Source: Xylanibacter ruminicola Ga6B6 (GTDB lineage: Bacteria; Bacteroidota; Bacteroidia; Bacteroidales; Bacteroidaceae). From it: DNA of 64,000 bases. Below are positions 7,457 to 16,718 of the stretch, one piece after another. Location of the stretch: the NCBI RefSeq assembly GCF_000687715.1, contig NZ_JHXD01000002.1, positions 1-64,000 on the forward strand. Reading direction: 5' to 3'. The notes under the pieces were generated by a model. The model was not told the origin of the DNA. It worked only from the letters and a program-made list of their open reading frames with translations, and did no database searches. Position 1 is the first letter of the stretch. Every line of letters starts with the position of its first letter. The translations under genes and the position numbers were made by a program.

Positions 7457-9469
7457 ATGAAAAAAATGTTTTTTGCTGTAGCTATGGCCCTTGTTAGTTT
7501 GGCCAGCTCGGCACAGGATCTGAAAGCAAACATGGACCCGAGTGTTAAACCTGGCGACGACTTCTGGCTGTATGCTGTTGGTGGATGGCTCAAGGCCAAT
7601 CCGCTGGATAAGCAGCATGCCGAGAACGGTGCGTTTACCGACTTGGAGGAGCTGAACAACGATCGTATTAAGGAACTGATTATGAAGTACGCCGAGAAGC
7701 AAATGCCTCAGGGAACCGACGGGCAGAAGATAGGCGCTCTCTATCGCTTATATATGGATAGCGTAAGCCGCAATAAGATGGGCTACGAGCCAATTAAGCC
7801 CTACCTCAAGCAGGTACGCGAAGTAAAGACTCGCGAGGAGTTGCTTAAGCTGATGTGCGATTTCGACGCTAAGGGATTCAATACCGCTCCATTCGGTATC
7901 GGTCTGTCACTCAATCCATTCAACTCTTCCGAGTATATGATTGGTGGCGGTCATGGCGGTGCCTCGCTGCCACAGGAGTACTATGCTAACCCTAATGAGC
8001 AACAGAAGAAGACAGTTGAAGCCAAGAAGGCCCTGTTTAAGGATTTCTTCAAGATGGTAGGCTATAGCGAAAAAGAGGCTCAGAAAAAGATGGAGGCCGA
8101 GTGGGCCATCGAGCATGCCATCGGCATAAAGACCCTGAATCAGGTTGAAAGTCGTAACCCCATGGCTACTATCCACATCATGCCTTGGCAGCAGTTGTTG
8201 AACGATTTCAAGGGTATCGACTGGGAAGGTTATCGCGATGCCTTGGGCATGCCAAAGGATATCGATCAGGTAAACATCAGCCAGTTGGAGCCTTTGCACG
8301 AGGTTGAGAAGATTCTGGCCAACACCAGTCTCGACGATCTCAAGTCGTATGTCGAGCTTCAGATTATTCGCTCTTACAGCGGTTTCCTGAGCGATGCTTT
8401 TGGTGATCGTGCTTTCGAGGCGCAGAAAGCCATCAGTGGTGTACAGGAGCAGCAGCCCCGTTGGAAGCGTGCTGTTTCAACCATCAGCGGTAGTCTGGGT
8501 GAAACCATTGGTAAGCTGTACGTTCAGGAGTACTTCCCCGAGAGCAGTAAGCAGCGTGTGGTACGATTGGTAAAGGATTTGCAGCAGGCCTTCGAGGATC
8601 GTTTAAACGAGAATACCTGGATGAGCGATAGCACCAAGGCCAAGGCACTTGAGAAGCTGCATGCCATGCATATTAATGTAGGCTATCCCGATAAGTGGGA
8701 GGATATGGAGAAGTTTGTGGATATCCGTGAGAACGAGAATCTGGTCGAGAACTTCATCCGTATCACTCAGGAGGCCCGTGCTGCCATGTTCCGTAAGTAC
8801 TGGCACCAGCCGGTTGATAAAACCCGCATGGTTTGCACACCTCAGACGGTTAACGCTTTTTATCATCCCCTCTTCAACAGCATCAACTTCCCTGCAGCCA
8901 TCCTGCAGCCACCATTCTTTGATGTAAATGCCGATTACGCCAGCAACTACGGTGCCATTGGTGTAGTAATGGGACACGAGATGACCCACGGATTCGACGA
9001 TCAGGGTTGTCAGTTTGATAAGGATGGTAACCTGAAGAACTGGTGGACAGCTGACGATAAGACCAATTACGACCAGCGTACCAAGGTGATTGCCGACTGG
9101 TTTAGCGAGCAGGAGGCTGTGCCTGGTTTGAAGGTTAACGGACAGAAGACGCTTGGCGAGAACGTGAGCGATAACGGTGGTTTGAAGATTGCTTATCGTG
9201 CTTACGAGAACCGCATGAAGCAGGAGCCACTGAGCAATATCGAGGGCTTTACCCCTGCTCAGCGTTTCTATCTGGCCTATGCCCGTGTTTGGGCTTGCAA
9301 CAGCACCCCTGAGTACACGGCCATGCTGGTTAATAGCGATGTGCACTCACCTGCCCGTATCCGTGTGATGGCTGCTCTGCCTATGATCGATACCTGGTAC
9401 GATGCCTTCGGTATCAAGCAGGGCGACAAGATGTTTATCCCTAAGGAGAAACGTGCATTAGTATGGTAA
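7457..9469 (+). CDS. M13-family zinc metallopeptidase (PepO/neprilysin type), secreted
   Basis: 670 residues with a signal peptide (about 1-19, ending SASSAQ). M13 peptidases cut short peptides, in bacteria usually in the periplasm or outside the cell. The N-terminal block SVKPGDDFWLYAVGGWLKAN and the substrate motif VNAFYHP are present. The zinc site is H507-E-x-x-H511 in GHEMTHGFDD, and the third ligand is E568 in GENVSDNGG with D572. The end is KRALVW rather than the usual C-x-x-W. The stop codon overlaps the start of the outer-membrane protein at 9463 (ATGGTAA). The two are likely translationally coupled and may work together, for example in peptide processing and uptake or barrel maturation. 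Confidence 0.93.
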   Translation: MKKMFFAVAMALVSLASSAQDLKANMDPSVKPGDDFWLYAVGGWLKANPLDKQHAENGAFTDLEELNNDRIKELIMKYAEKQMPQGTDGQKIGALYRLYMDSVSRNKMGYEPIKPYLKQVREVKTREELLKLMCDFDAKGFNTAPFGIGLSLNPFNSSEYMIGGGHGGASLPQEYYANPNEQQKKTVEAKKALFKDFFKMVGYSEKEAQKKMEAEWAIEHAIGIKTLNQVESRNPMATIHIMPWQQLLNDFKGIDWEGYRDALGMPKDIDQVNISQLEPLHEVEKILANTSLDDLKSYVELQIIRSYSGFLSDAFGDRAFEAQKAISGVQEQQPRWKRAVSTISGSLGETIGKLYVQEYFPESSKQRVVRLVKDLQQAFEDRLNENTWMSDSTKAKALEKLHAMHINVGYPDKWEDMEKFVDIRENENLVENFIRITQEARAAMFRKYWHQPVDKTRMVCTPQTVNAFYHPLFNSINFPAAILQPPFFDVNADYASNYGAIGVVMGHEMTHGFDDQGCQFDKDGNLKNWWTADDKTNYDQRTKVIADWFSEQEAVPGLKVNGQKTLGENVSDNGGLKIAYRAYENRMKQEPLSNIEGFTPAQRFYLAYARVWACNSTPEYTAMLVNSDVHSPARIRVMAALPMIDTWYDAFGIKQGDKMFIPKEKRALVW

Positions 9470-11610
9470 AAAAATATGTTGCGGCAACTGCCCTGGCCCT
9501 TGTATGTACAACAAGCTGGGCGCAGGAGCCTCAGGACTCGATAGAATCTGTAGACAAGTATTTAAATCTGAAGGAGGTCGTCATTAAAGGCGGCCTCCCT
9601 CACACTCGCCTCAAGGGTAACGCTATGGTTACCCGTGTGGATGGTACGGCGCTGGCATCGGCAGGTACACTGGGCGACTTGCTGGTAAAGGTGCCAGGCA
9701 TGACTGGTACCGATGAGGCTCCCGAGGTATTAGGCAAGGGTACGCCTCTTATCTATATTAACGGTCGCAAGATGCGCGACGACAGCGAACTGAAGCGCCT
9801 ACGCAGCGAGGACATTCGCGATGTAGAGGTGATTAACAACCCAGGTGCCCAGTACGATGCGCAGATACGTGCCGTGGTGCGTATCAGAACCAAGAAGCTG
9901 AAGGGCGAGGGTCTGGGACTGAATGCGACACTCTCGAACGAACGCGACCTGCGTTACGATTTCGACCGTCCACAGGTAAAGCTGGGGGCCAACTACCGCA
10001 AGGATGGGGTAGATGTGTTCGGACAGGTATATTTCTACCATCAGGACTATCGCCAATACAGTACGATAGAGGATAAGACCATGACTGACGTGAAGACATT
10101 TTATCAGCATGGCCCTTACACCATGACGTGGAAGTACAACCAGCTGAACTATAGCGCTGGTGTGAACTGGCAGTTGAACGAGAACCACTCATTAGGTGCG
10201 CGCATAGACCTGACACACCGCCCCAAAAGCGGTACCAACCAGGTGATATACGATGAGGATGTGATAGAGAATAACGTAAAGATCGACCATCTGTACTCGC
10301 ACCAGACCAGCAAAGAAAGCAAACCTCTGGGCATACTCACCAATACCTATTACAATGGTAAGGTGGGTAAGTTAGGTATCGACTTTAACTTCGACTTTAT
10401 GAAGGGTGGTACCGATACCGACCGCGAGAATGTGGAGCTGAGCCAGATACAGAACGACTATGTGCTCAGTAAGTCGGGTACCAACAGCCATCTGTATGCT
10501 GCCAAGCTGGTGCTGTCGTACCCTATCTGGAAGGGTTCGTTGGATGCAGGAACCGAGATGAGTTTTGTGAAACGTAATAACACTTACTGGATTGATAAGA
10601 CTACCATTGCCAATACCGATGCCGACATTAAGGAGAATAACATTGCGGCCTTTGCCGAGTATGGTTGCGACTTTGGTAAATGGGGACAGGCTAGTGCGGG
10701 TTTACGTTACGAGCATACGCTGTTAGACTACGACGATGCCAGTAACAACGACTATCTGCACCGTTCGATGGACGAGTGGTTCCCCACAGCATCGTATGCA
10801 GTAACGTTAGGCAAGATTCAGGCGGGTCTCTCATACAGTTTGAAGACCGAGCGCCCCAGCTTTTTTGCCATGAACGATGCCGTAACCTACATCAGTCGCT
10901 ATACCCTGCAGGCTGGTAACTCGCAGTTGAAGAACGAACGTATCCGCGACCTGACGCTGAACCTGGCCTGGAAGTGGATTAACCTCTCGGCCTCGTACGA
11001 GCATACCAAGAATGCCATTATCCAGTGGACGGAAATCAATACCGCCCAGAAGGATGCCACACTCGTCAAGCATCGTAATCTGGATAAGCCCATCAAGACG
11101 CTGAGTGCCTATCTGTCGCTCACACCACATGTGGGCATCTGGTCGCTCAACGCCACATTAGGTATTGAGAAGCAGAATTTGTATCTGGATGTAGAGGGGC
11201 CGCACAACCACCAGTATCGTGTGTACTGCGATAAGCCCACATATACCGTAAACGCCTTTAATACGTTTACTCTCAAGCACGGCTGGCAGTTTGATGCCAA
11301 CGTGATGTTCCGTTCAAATGGTAACTCGTATATTTTCTACAACGACACCTACAGTCTGCGTTTGGGATTGATTGTACAGAAGAGTTTCCTGAAGGACCGC
11401 TCGCTTGTGGTACGTGTGGGCGTACTTGATTGCTTGCAGCGCCATCATGTGAACGAGGTGTGCGATCTGGGATATAATTGGTTCAAACAGACCAACCGTT
11501 ACTCAACCCATAAGTTGGTAACAACGCTCATCTACCGCTTTAATGCCACCCGCAGCAAGTACAAGGGCACGGGAGCAGGTAAGGATGTGCAGGCCCGCAT
11601 AGGATCATAA
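9463..11610 (+). CDS. Outer-membrane beta-barrel protein without N-terminal regulatory domain
   Basis: 715 residues. A signal peptide (about 1-20, ending TTSWAQ) leads directly into a plug-like region (KEVVIKGGLPHTRLKGNAM, YINGRKM, NNPGAQYDA) and an OMP_b-brl_3-type barrel. The carboxypeptidase-regulatory domain seen in its paralogues at 1864 and 23986 is missing. The C-terminus has the same basic tail (SKYKGTGAGKDVQARIGS). The start overlaps the M13 peptidase stop by 7 bp. The 3' end overlaps the convergent LytTR regulator at 11605 by 6 bp. Ligand unknown. Confidence 0.87.
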   Translation: MVKKYVAATALALVCTTSWAQEPQDSIESVDKYLNLKEVVIKGGLPHTRLKGNAMVTRVDGTALASAGTLGDLLVKVPGMTGTDEAPEVLGKGTPLIYINGRKMRDDSELKRLRSEDIRDVEVINNPGAQYDAQIRAVVRIRTKKLKGEGLGLNATLSNERDLRYDFDRPQVKLGANYRKDGVDVFGQVYFYHQDYRQYSTIEDKTMTDVKTFYQHGPYTMTWKYNQLNYSAGVNWQLNENHSLGARIDLTHRPKSGTNQVIYDEDVIENNVKIDHLYSHQTSKESKPLGILTNTYYNGKVGKLGIDFNFDFMKGGTDTDRENVELSQIQNDYVLSKSGTNSHLYAAKLVLSYPIWKGSLDAGTEMSFVKRNNTYWIDKTTIANTDADIKENNIAAFAEYGCDFGKWGQASAGLRYEHTLLDYDDASNNDYLHRSMDEWFPTASYAVTLGKIQAGLSYSLKTERPSFFAMNDAVTYISRYTLQAGNSQLKNERIRDLTLNLAWKWINLSASYEHTKNAIIQWTEINTAQKDATLVKHRNLDKPIKTLSAYLSLTPHVGIWSLNATLGIEKQNLYLDVEGPHNHQYRVYCDKPTYTVNAFNTFTLKHGWQFDANVMFRSNGNSYIFYNDTYSLRLGLIVQKSFLKDRSLVVRVGVLDCLQRHHVNEVCDLGYNWFKQTNRYSTHKLVTTLIYRFNATRSKYKGTGAGKDVQARIGS

Positions 11611-13209
11611 CATATCCTTAATCGCTGTCTTAATTTGTGCCATGTTACTGCGCGAAACAGGTATGGTATCATGGCAATTCTTCATTACAAGCTGGGTGGT
11701 GCCAGTGTGCGAGATAATCTGCTCTACCTGTTCGAGGTTGACAATAAAGGCGCGATGGCAGCGTACCATCATAGGATAGGCGCTTAGTTGTTCCTCAATC
11801 TGTTTTAAGGTAGCGCGTAACATATCGTTTTTAATTTTCCCATCAAGCAGTTGGTAAACTTTTACATAGTTGCCAACTGCTTCTATATATACCAGATTGG
11901 CGATGTCGAGCGATAACGTATCGCTGGTTGAGCCAGTAAACGTGATATGTGTAGGTGCTGCATGTTCGGCTGTGGCAACGGGTGTTTCCTTACGTACATT
12001 CTGCAGACTTTTTAACTGCTCGTTCAGCAGCTTCAGTTCCTCTTCCTGCTTGGCCAGCAGCTTTTTGCGCTTGCCTGCCAATACCGACAGTCCGAATATA
12101 ATGCTTATCAATGCTAAGGTGAGTGCCAGGAAGAAGATGAGTTGGCGCTGGCGCGAAACGGTTAGCATCAGCTCATGGTCGCGCAGATTATGCATCGACC
12201 ACTCCTTGGCTTCGGCCACAGCTTCGCTCTTTTCGCGTTTATCGCGTTTATTGTTGGCATACTCGGCTATTTCGGTCATATCATATCGCCCTGTAGTGGC
12301 ATAGTTCAGTACCATGCGGTGGGCTATCATGCAGAATCGGGTGGCATCGGTAGCTTTTTCTTCATCTACCATATCCATATACTGCCGGGCCTTCTGTTTG
12401 TCGCCCTTCAGCAGCCAGGCATGCGACAGCGAGAAGAGTGCGCCAATCTTGTTGTCTTCAAGAATCGTGGAATGCTGATAGTGATCTAATATATACTCTT
12501 GCAGCTGGATGCCTTTATCCAGCTGGCCCATGGCTACAAGCATATCAGCATAGTTACGCATCACATCATTCCAGATATAGATGGAGTCGGCGGCTGTATC
12601 CCTATAAGCTGCGATACGTTCCATCGTAGCGATGGCTGCATCGTAGTTGCCATGATAGAAATATTCGATAGCCAGACTGTTGAGCAACTTGGCCTGGTTC
12701 TTATCGCCGCCATCCAGTTTCACCACCTCTTCGGTATAGCGTTTCAGTCCATCCAGATTACCTTCGAGCGATTCCATGCGGGCCAGGCTTCGGAGTTTTG
12801 AGATGGTGCCTTTGCGATCGTTAGCGCGTTTACTCTCTTCTACCGACAGGCGCATCATGTCCTTGGCCTTGGCAAAGCTGTCGCGCCACCAGTAGTACGA
12901 CGATGCCAAAGCATGGGCCTTGCATAGCATGGCGCTATCCTTGTCCTGATAATATTCGGCAGCATAAAGCACCAACGAGTCTTCCGACAACGCTTGGTAG
13001 GTGCCAATGTGTGCCTGGGCCATAGCCATCCAGTAACGAGCCTTCCATTCGCCCTTCAGTCGGGTGGCATCTTCTACCTTATTTAGTACGTACAAGGCGC
13101 TGTCGGCGTGTTCTCCAACAAGTGTCTCTGCTTCGATAATAAACTGTTTGTCTGTTTTGCTGCATGCAGCCAGCAGTAATGTAATGAGTAGCCAATTAAT
13201 TCGTTTCAT
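11605..13209 (-). CDS. Membrane-bound TPR-LytTR transcription regulator
   Basis: 534 residues. A lipoprotein-type signal (MKRINWLLITLLLAAC, Cys16) is followed by an extracytoplasmic helical region with TPR-like repeats (about 20-340). One TM helix (about 357-379) precedes a charged coiled coil and a C-terminal LytTR DNA-binding domain (about 422-534; LVYIEAVGNYVKV, MVRCHRAFIVN, IPVSRSNMAQ). It is a one-component sensor that reads outside and binds DNA inside. Bacterial LytTR proteins bind direct repeats about two helical turns apart, which matches the twin sites found in this region. It is divergent from 13342, whose promoter carries such a site. The DNA-binding domain is about 62% identical (68 of 110 positions, hand count) to that of the regulator at 22869. 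Confidence 0.88.
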   Translation of the reverse strand: MKRINWLLITLLLAACSKTDKQFIIEAETLVGEHADSALYVLNKVEDATRLKGEWKARYWMAMAQAHIGTYQALSEDSLVLYAAEYYQDKDSAMLCKAHALASSYYWWRDSFAKAKDMMRLSVEESKRANDRKGTISKLRSLARMESLEGNLDGLKRYTEEVVKLDGGDKNQAKLLNSLAIEYFYHGNYDAAIATMERIAAYRDTAADSIYIWNDVMRNYADMLVAMGQLDKGIQLQEYILDHYQHSTILEDNKIGALFSLSHAWLLKGDKQKARQYMDMVDEEKATDATRFCMIAHRMVLNYATTGRYDMTEIAEYANNKRDKREKSEAVAEAKEWSMHNLRDHELMLTVSRQRQLIFFLALTLALISIIFGLSVLAGKRKKLLAKQEEELKLLNEQLKSLQNVRKETPVATAEHAAPTHITFTGSTSDTLSLDIANLVYIEAVGNYVKVYQLLDGKIKNDMLRATLKQIEEQLSAYPMMVRCHRAFIVNLEQVEQIISHTGTTQLVMKNCHDTIPVSRSNMAQIKTAIKDML

Positions 13210-13248
13210 GCCGCAAAAATAATGTAATTCTGCGATTTGACCAAGCGA

Positions 13249-13313
13249 TTCATCACAAAAGTACGCAGATTATCCCAAAATTTTGCTTATTCTTGCAACT
13301 ATGCTTATCTTTG
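13249..13313 (+). promoter_or_regulatory. LytTR-type twin-site promoter (site 3)
   Basis: TTCATCAC (13249-13256) and TATCCC (13271-13276) have cores 20 bp apart. The -7 box TATCTTTG is at 13306-13313, followed by GCAACGTCAAA. It drives the gene at 13342 and lies in the divergent gap with the LytTR regulator gene that starts at 13209, so autoregulation is possible. Confidence 0.82.
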
Positions 13314-13341
13314 CAACGTCAAATGATAAAAACTGGAGAGT

Positions 13342-14556
13342 ATGAATAAACTTAAATTATTGATGGCATTGACCATTGTGATGATGAGTGCTATGAACAC
13401 AAAGGCTCAGAATCAACGAATGATGGACTTTCAAAATGAGTTCTCTAAGTATCAGACACAGTATCGTGACCAGATGCATAGTGGAAAGCACAAGGATGCG
13501 CTGGCCCCACTGGCAAGTTGTATCGCGATGCTCGACACCACCACGATTTTCAAAGTGGCCCCCATCCCCGAGGGAGCCATTCTGGAGCAGAAAGGACTGC
13601 TTTACTACGACCAGGCATGCTGCTATGCGATAGTGGGACAAAAGAAACAGGCGCTTGCGGCATTGGGGCAGTCTGTCGAGCTGGGCTATAAGGATTATAA
13701 TAATATGGTGAACGACAACGACCTCGTCTCGCTGCGCAAGGACAAGAAATACCAGGCGCTACAGGCGCAAGTGAAAGACCGTCAGCCGCTGAATGTGCTG
13801 AAGAAGTCGGCCCCGTATGCAAAGGATGATGCGAAGGTAGAGTTCCGTTATCAACCCAAGAGATCGAACAATCTCTGCAAGGTTCGCGATTACTTTAAAC
13901 TCGATTCTGTAGCAGGTCAGGGCGATGAACTGTCGAAGATTATCAATCTGCTGCACTTTGCCCACGACAACATCCGCCACGACGGCAGCAACCAGGCGTT
14001 TGCCGAGTTGGATGCCATCGACCTTTACAACTATTACAAGGCTACTGGCAAGGGGGTGAACTGCCGCCAGCTGGCCATATCGCTCTGCGAGATGTACCTG
14101 TCGATGGGCATTCCTGCCCGCTACGTGACCTGCATGCCTGCCGATTCGCTCGATTATGAGTGCCATGTGATTAACACGGTGTGGTCGAGTCAGTTGCAGA
14201 AATGGCTTTATATCGACCCCACGATGGATGCCTGGGTGACTGATGAGAACGGCACGCTGCTTAGCATCGCCGAAGTGCGCGAACGACTCATTAACGACCA
14301 GCCCTTGGTGCTTTGTGAGACAGCCAACTGGAACCATGAGTCGCAGCAGACAAAGGAATACTATTTGGAAACCTATATGGCGAAGAACCTGTACTACTTT
14401 GTGTGCAAGAAGCTTAACCGCTTTAATCCTGAGAGCGTCTATCGCGACAACGATCCTGAAGGTGACGTCAGACTTATACCAGTAGGCTTCGTTAACAACA
14501 ATTGGAAGTGTGATACCACAACCGACCCAGAGGTATTCTGGGCAAAACCAGAATAA
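13342..14556 (+). CDS. Secreted transglutaminase-like protein
   Basis: 404 residues. After a signal peptide (about 1-22, ending NTKAQ) comes a helical, TPR-like N-terminal part (about 60-145). A transglutaminase-core domain follows (about 215-300). The expected catalytic triad is visible: C241 in GKGVNCRQLA, H275 in YECHVINTVW and D292 in IDPTMDAW. Proteins of this superfamily in bacteria are mostly proteases, or act on amide bonds in the envelope; the actual reaction here is unknown. First gene of a unit running 13342-16597, with small gaps, under LytTR-type promoter site 3. Confidence 0.8.
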   Translation: MNKLKLLMALTIVMMSAMNTKAQNQRMMDFQNEFSKYQTQYRDQMHSGKHKDALAPLASCIAMLDTTTIFKVAPIPEGAILEQKGLLYYDQACCYAIVGQKKQALAALGQSVELGYKDYNNMVNDNDLVSLRKDKKYQALQAQVKDRQPLNVLKKSAPYAKDDAKVEFRYQPKRSNNLCKVRDYFKLDSVAGQGDELSKIINLLHFAHDNIRHDGSNQAFAELDAIDLYNYYKATGKGVNCRQLAISLCEMYLSMGIPARYVTCMPADSLDYECHVINTVWSSQLQKWLYIDPTMDAWVTDENGTLLSIAEVRERLINDQPLVLCETANWNHESQQTKEYYLETYMAKNLYYFVCKKLNRFNPESVYRDNDPEGDVRLIPVGFVNNNWKCDTTTDPEVFWAKPE

Positions 14557-14565
14557 ATAGTTACA

Positions 14566-15087
14566 ATGGCGATAACAAGTGAGAGATTGAACCAGACTTT
14601 TAGTGAGGGCGGAGCTCTGGAGATATACCAAGAGATTAAGGCGAAAGGTGATTTTCTGGGCTTTGCCCAACGCTATGCCTTCGACACCGACTATCGTGTG
14701 GCGAGAACTGCTTTGTGGGGTCTGACCAAAGCTAAGGACGAAGAGTTGTCGGAATTGAAGGTGATATACAATGAGCTGATAGATCAGGCCATGCAGACGG
14801 AGAATTCGTCGGTGAGGCGGCTAACGCTGAACATCATCGAAAAGCTGAAAATGGACGAGGATGATTTGCGGACTGACTTCCTTGATTTCTGTTTCGAGCA
14901 CATGGTCAGCATCGAAGAGTTTCCTGGCACCCAAACGCTCTGCATGAAACTCGCCTTTCGCATGTGCACCTTCTATCCAGAACTGATGGACGAGTTGAAA
15001 CGTACCCTCGAAGCGATGGAGATAGATTATTATAAACCCGCCATAAAGTGTCTGCGTAAAAGGATTTTCAGTGGGCGATACAAATAA
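14566..15087 (+). CDS. Helical-repeat (HEAT-like) protein of unknown function
   Basis: 173 residues, no signal peptide or TM segment. It consists almost wholly of predicted amphipathic helices of HEAT-like spacing (DTDYRVARTALWGLTKAK, SSVRRLTLNIIEKLK, GTQTLCMKLAFRMCTFYPEL, YYKPAIKCLRKRI). The layout recalls small HEAT-repeat proteins such as DNA-alkylation-repair-type scaffolds, but I see no catalytic motif. It starts 9 bp after the transglutaminase gene and precedes the flavodoxin-like gene, so it is part of the same transcription unit. Confidence 0.65.
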   Translation: MAITSERLNQTFSEGGALEIYQEIKAKGDFLGFAQRYAFDTDYRVARTALWGLTKAKDEELSELKVIYNELIDQAMQTENSSVRRLTLNIIEKLKMDEDDLRTDFLDFCFEHMVSIEEFPGTQTLCMKLAFRMCTFYPELMDELKRTLEAMEIDYYKPAIKCLRKRIFSGRYK

Positions 15088-15114
15088 AATAGATTTTTGA
15101 GTACAAAAGAGAAT

Positions 15115-15684
15115 ATGAACATTCTGATTATAAATGGCAGCCCTCGGAAGAAGGGGCTGATTTCCCAGATGCTAGGCATCATGCAGGAGGAGGCTGAAAC
15201 GCGAGGCGATACGGTGGAGATGGTCTATACCAACGACCTTACCGTGAAGCCTTGCAAAGGCTGTATGGCGTGTCGCACGAAGGAGAAATGTGTGCTGGCT
15301 GAAGATGATTCGCAGCGGGTGTTGAAGATGATGCAGCAGGCTGATGCAATCATCATGGGTGCACCTTGCTACTGGGGCAACATCCCTGGACAGATGAAAC
15401 TGATGTTCGACCGTCAGGTGTATGGCATGATGCGTGATACTAATCGTTTTCCAGAACCGCTGATGAAAGGTAAGAAGGGTATCCTTATCAGCACCTGCAC
15501 TACGCCATGGCCTTGGAACATTCTGTTCAAACAGTCGCGCGGAGCTATCCGTGCCATGCGTGAGATAGCCCGCTATGCAGGTTTCAAAATCGTAAGTACC
15601 ATCGAGCGTGGCGGCACAGCCATGCATCCCGCGCTGACCGAGAAAGACAAACAAAAGTGCCGTAAGGCTATCAATAAGTTGTAA
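15115..15684 (+). CDS. Flavodoxin-like NADPH-dependent FMN reductase/iron-sulfur flavoprotein family
   Basis: 189 residues from ATG 15115 (MNILIINGSPRKKG). A TTG at 15097 would add six residues but is less likely. The FMN phosphate loop NGSPRKKGLISQ and the cysteine pair region KPCKGCMACRTKEKC are typical of the NADPH-dependent FMN reductase/ISF group. GAPCYWGNIPGQMKLMFDR is the second FMN-contacting segment. Such enzymes reduce quinones, nitro compounds or flavins. It is the third gene of the unit starting at 13342, and a second family member with the same promoter type lies at 18768. Confidence 0.85.
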   Translation: MNILIINGSPRKKGLISQMLGIMQEEAETRGDTVEMVYTNDLTVKPCKGCMACRTKEKCVLAEDDSQRVLKMMQQADAIIMGAPCYWGNIPGQMKLMFDRQVYGMMRDTNRFPEPLMKGKKGILISTCTTPWPWNILFKQSRGAIRAMREIARYAGFKIVSTIERGGTAMHPALTEKDKQKCRKAINKL

Positions 15685-15706
15685 ATAATTAAAATCAAAA
15701 ATAACA

Positions 15707-16597
15707 ATGATTATTAGATTAGAAGATACAAAAGACTATCGTGATGTAGAGAACCTGACGCGTGAGGCATTCTGGAACGTATATCGTCCTGGATGCACAG
15801 AGCATTACGTGCTCAATCAGTATAGAACCAATCCCGACTTTATACCAGAGCTGGATTTTGTGATGGAGGTAGATGGAAAGATCATCGGTCATGTGATGTT
15901 TTCGAAGGCCGAACTTGTGCTTGATGATGGCAGCAAGAAAGCTTCGTGGACATTCGGCCCCATCAGCATTCATCCTGCCTACAAGCGCAAGGGCTATGGT
16001 CTGAAGTTGCTGCAATATGCCTTGGATAAGGCTCGCGACAAGGGTATCGGCTTTATCTGTATGGAGGGTAACATCGAGTTTTACAAACATGCAGGCTTCG
16101 ACCTTGCCAGCAAACTGAACATTCACTATCATGCCGAGCCGAAAGATGCCGAAGTGCCTTATTTCCTGGCTCAGGAACTAATTCCTGGTTGGCTTAAGAA
16201 CAATGGTATCGCCGAGGCAACCTATTGCCCTCCCAAGGGCTATTTTGTAGCCGATGAAAACCCAGAGGCTTTCGAGGCTTACGAAGCTAGCTTCTCTCAG
16301 AAGGAGAAAGCATTCCAAGAGGGCCAACTGCCACAGTTCTGCCAGAGTTGCGGCATGCCATTGACGCGTATCGAGGATTGCGGTACAAACGAAGACGGCA
16401 GTACCATTTTTGATTATTGCCAGTATTGCTACAAGGATGGCAAGTTTGTGCAGGACTGCAACATGGACGAGATGATTGAGCATTGCACCCAGTTTATTGA
16501 TGAGGTAAACAAGAACATGCCCAAGCCCATGACCAAAGAAGAGTATAAGCAGATGATGCAAGGTTTCTTCCCGATGCTAAAACGATGGAGAAAATGA
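15707..16597 (+). CDS. GNAT N-acetyltransferase fused to a C-terminal zinc-ribbon domain
   Basis: 296 residues. The N-terminal part (about 1-165) is a GNAT fold with the acetyl-CoA loop HPAYKRKGYGLKLL (R/Q-x-x-G-x-G/A type) and ...FYKHAGFDLASK. After a linker, residues about 212-296 form the putative zinc-ribbon domain FCQSCGMPL...DYCQYCYKDGKF, ending in FFPMLKRWRK. The same domain is at the N-terminus of the next protein (16719). Substrate unknown; detoxification or small-molecule acetylation is an inference. Last gene of the 13342 unit. Confidence 0.85.
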   Translation: MIIRLEDTKDYRDVENLTREAFWNVYRPGCTEHYVLNQYRTNPDFIPELDFVMEVDGKIIGHVMFSKAELVLDDGSKKASWTFGPISIHPAYKRKGYGLKLLQYALDKARDKGIGFICMEGNIEFYKHAGFDLASKLNIHYHAEPKDAEVPYFLAQELIPGWLKNNGIAEATYCPPKGYFVADENPEAFEAYEASFSQKEKAFQEGQLPQFCQSCGMPLTRIEDCGTNEDGSTIFDYCQYCYKDGKFVQDCNMDEMIEHCTQFIDEVNKNMPKPMTKEEYKQMMQGFFPMLKRWRK

Positions 16598-16628
16598 TGA
16601 GTTATGGCTTAGGTTATGCTAACCCCCA

Positions 16629-16693
16629 TTCGTCACAAATCGATGCTGTTTATCCCAGAAATTTGTTGCTATCTGAAACAATGTGTACTTTTG
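16629..16693 (+). promoter_or_regulatory. LytTR-type twin-site promoter (site 4)
   Basis: TTCGTCAC (16629-16636) and TATCCC (16651-16656) have cores 20 bp apart. The -7 box TACTTTTG is at 16686-16693, followed by GCAGCGTCAA. It drives the gene at 16719. The position rules out an earlier start for that gene. Confidence 0.83.
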
Positions 16694-16718
16694 CAGCGTC
16701 AATAATCAACATAAGAAT

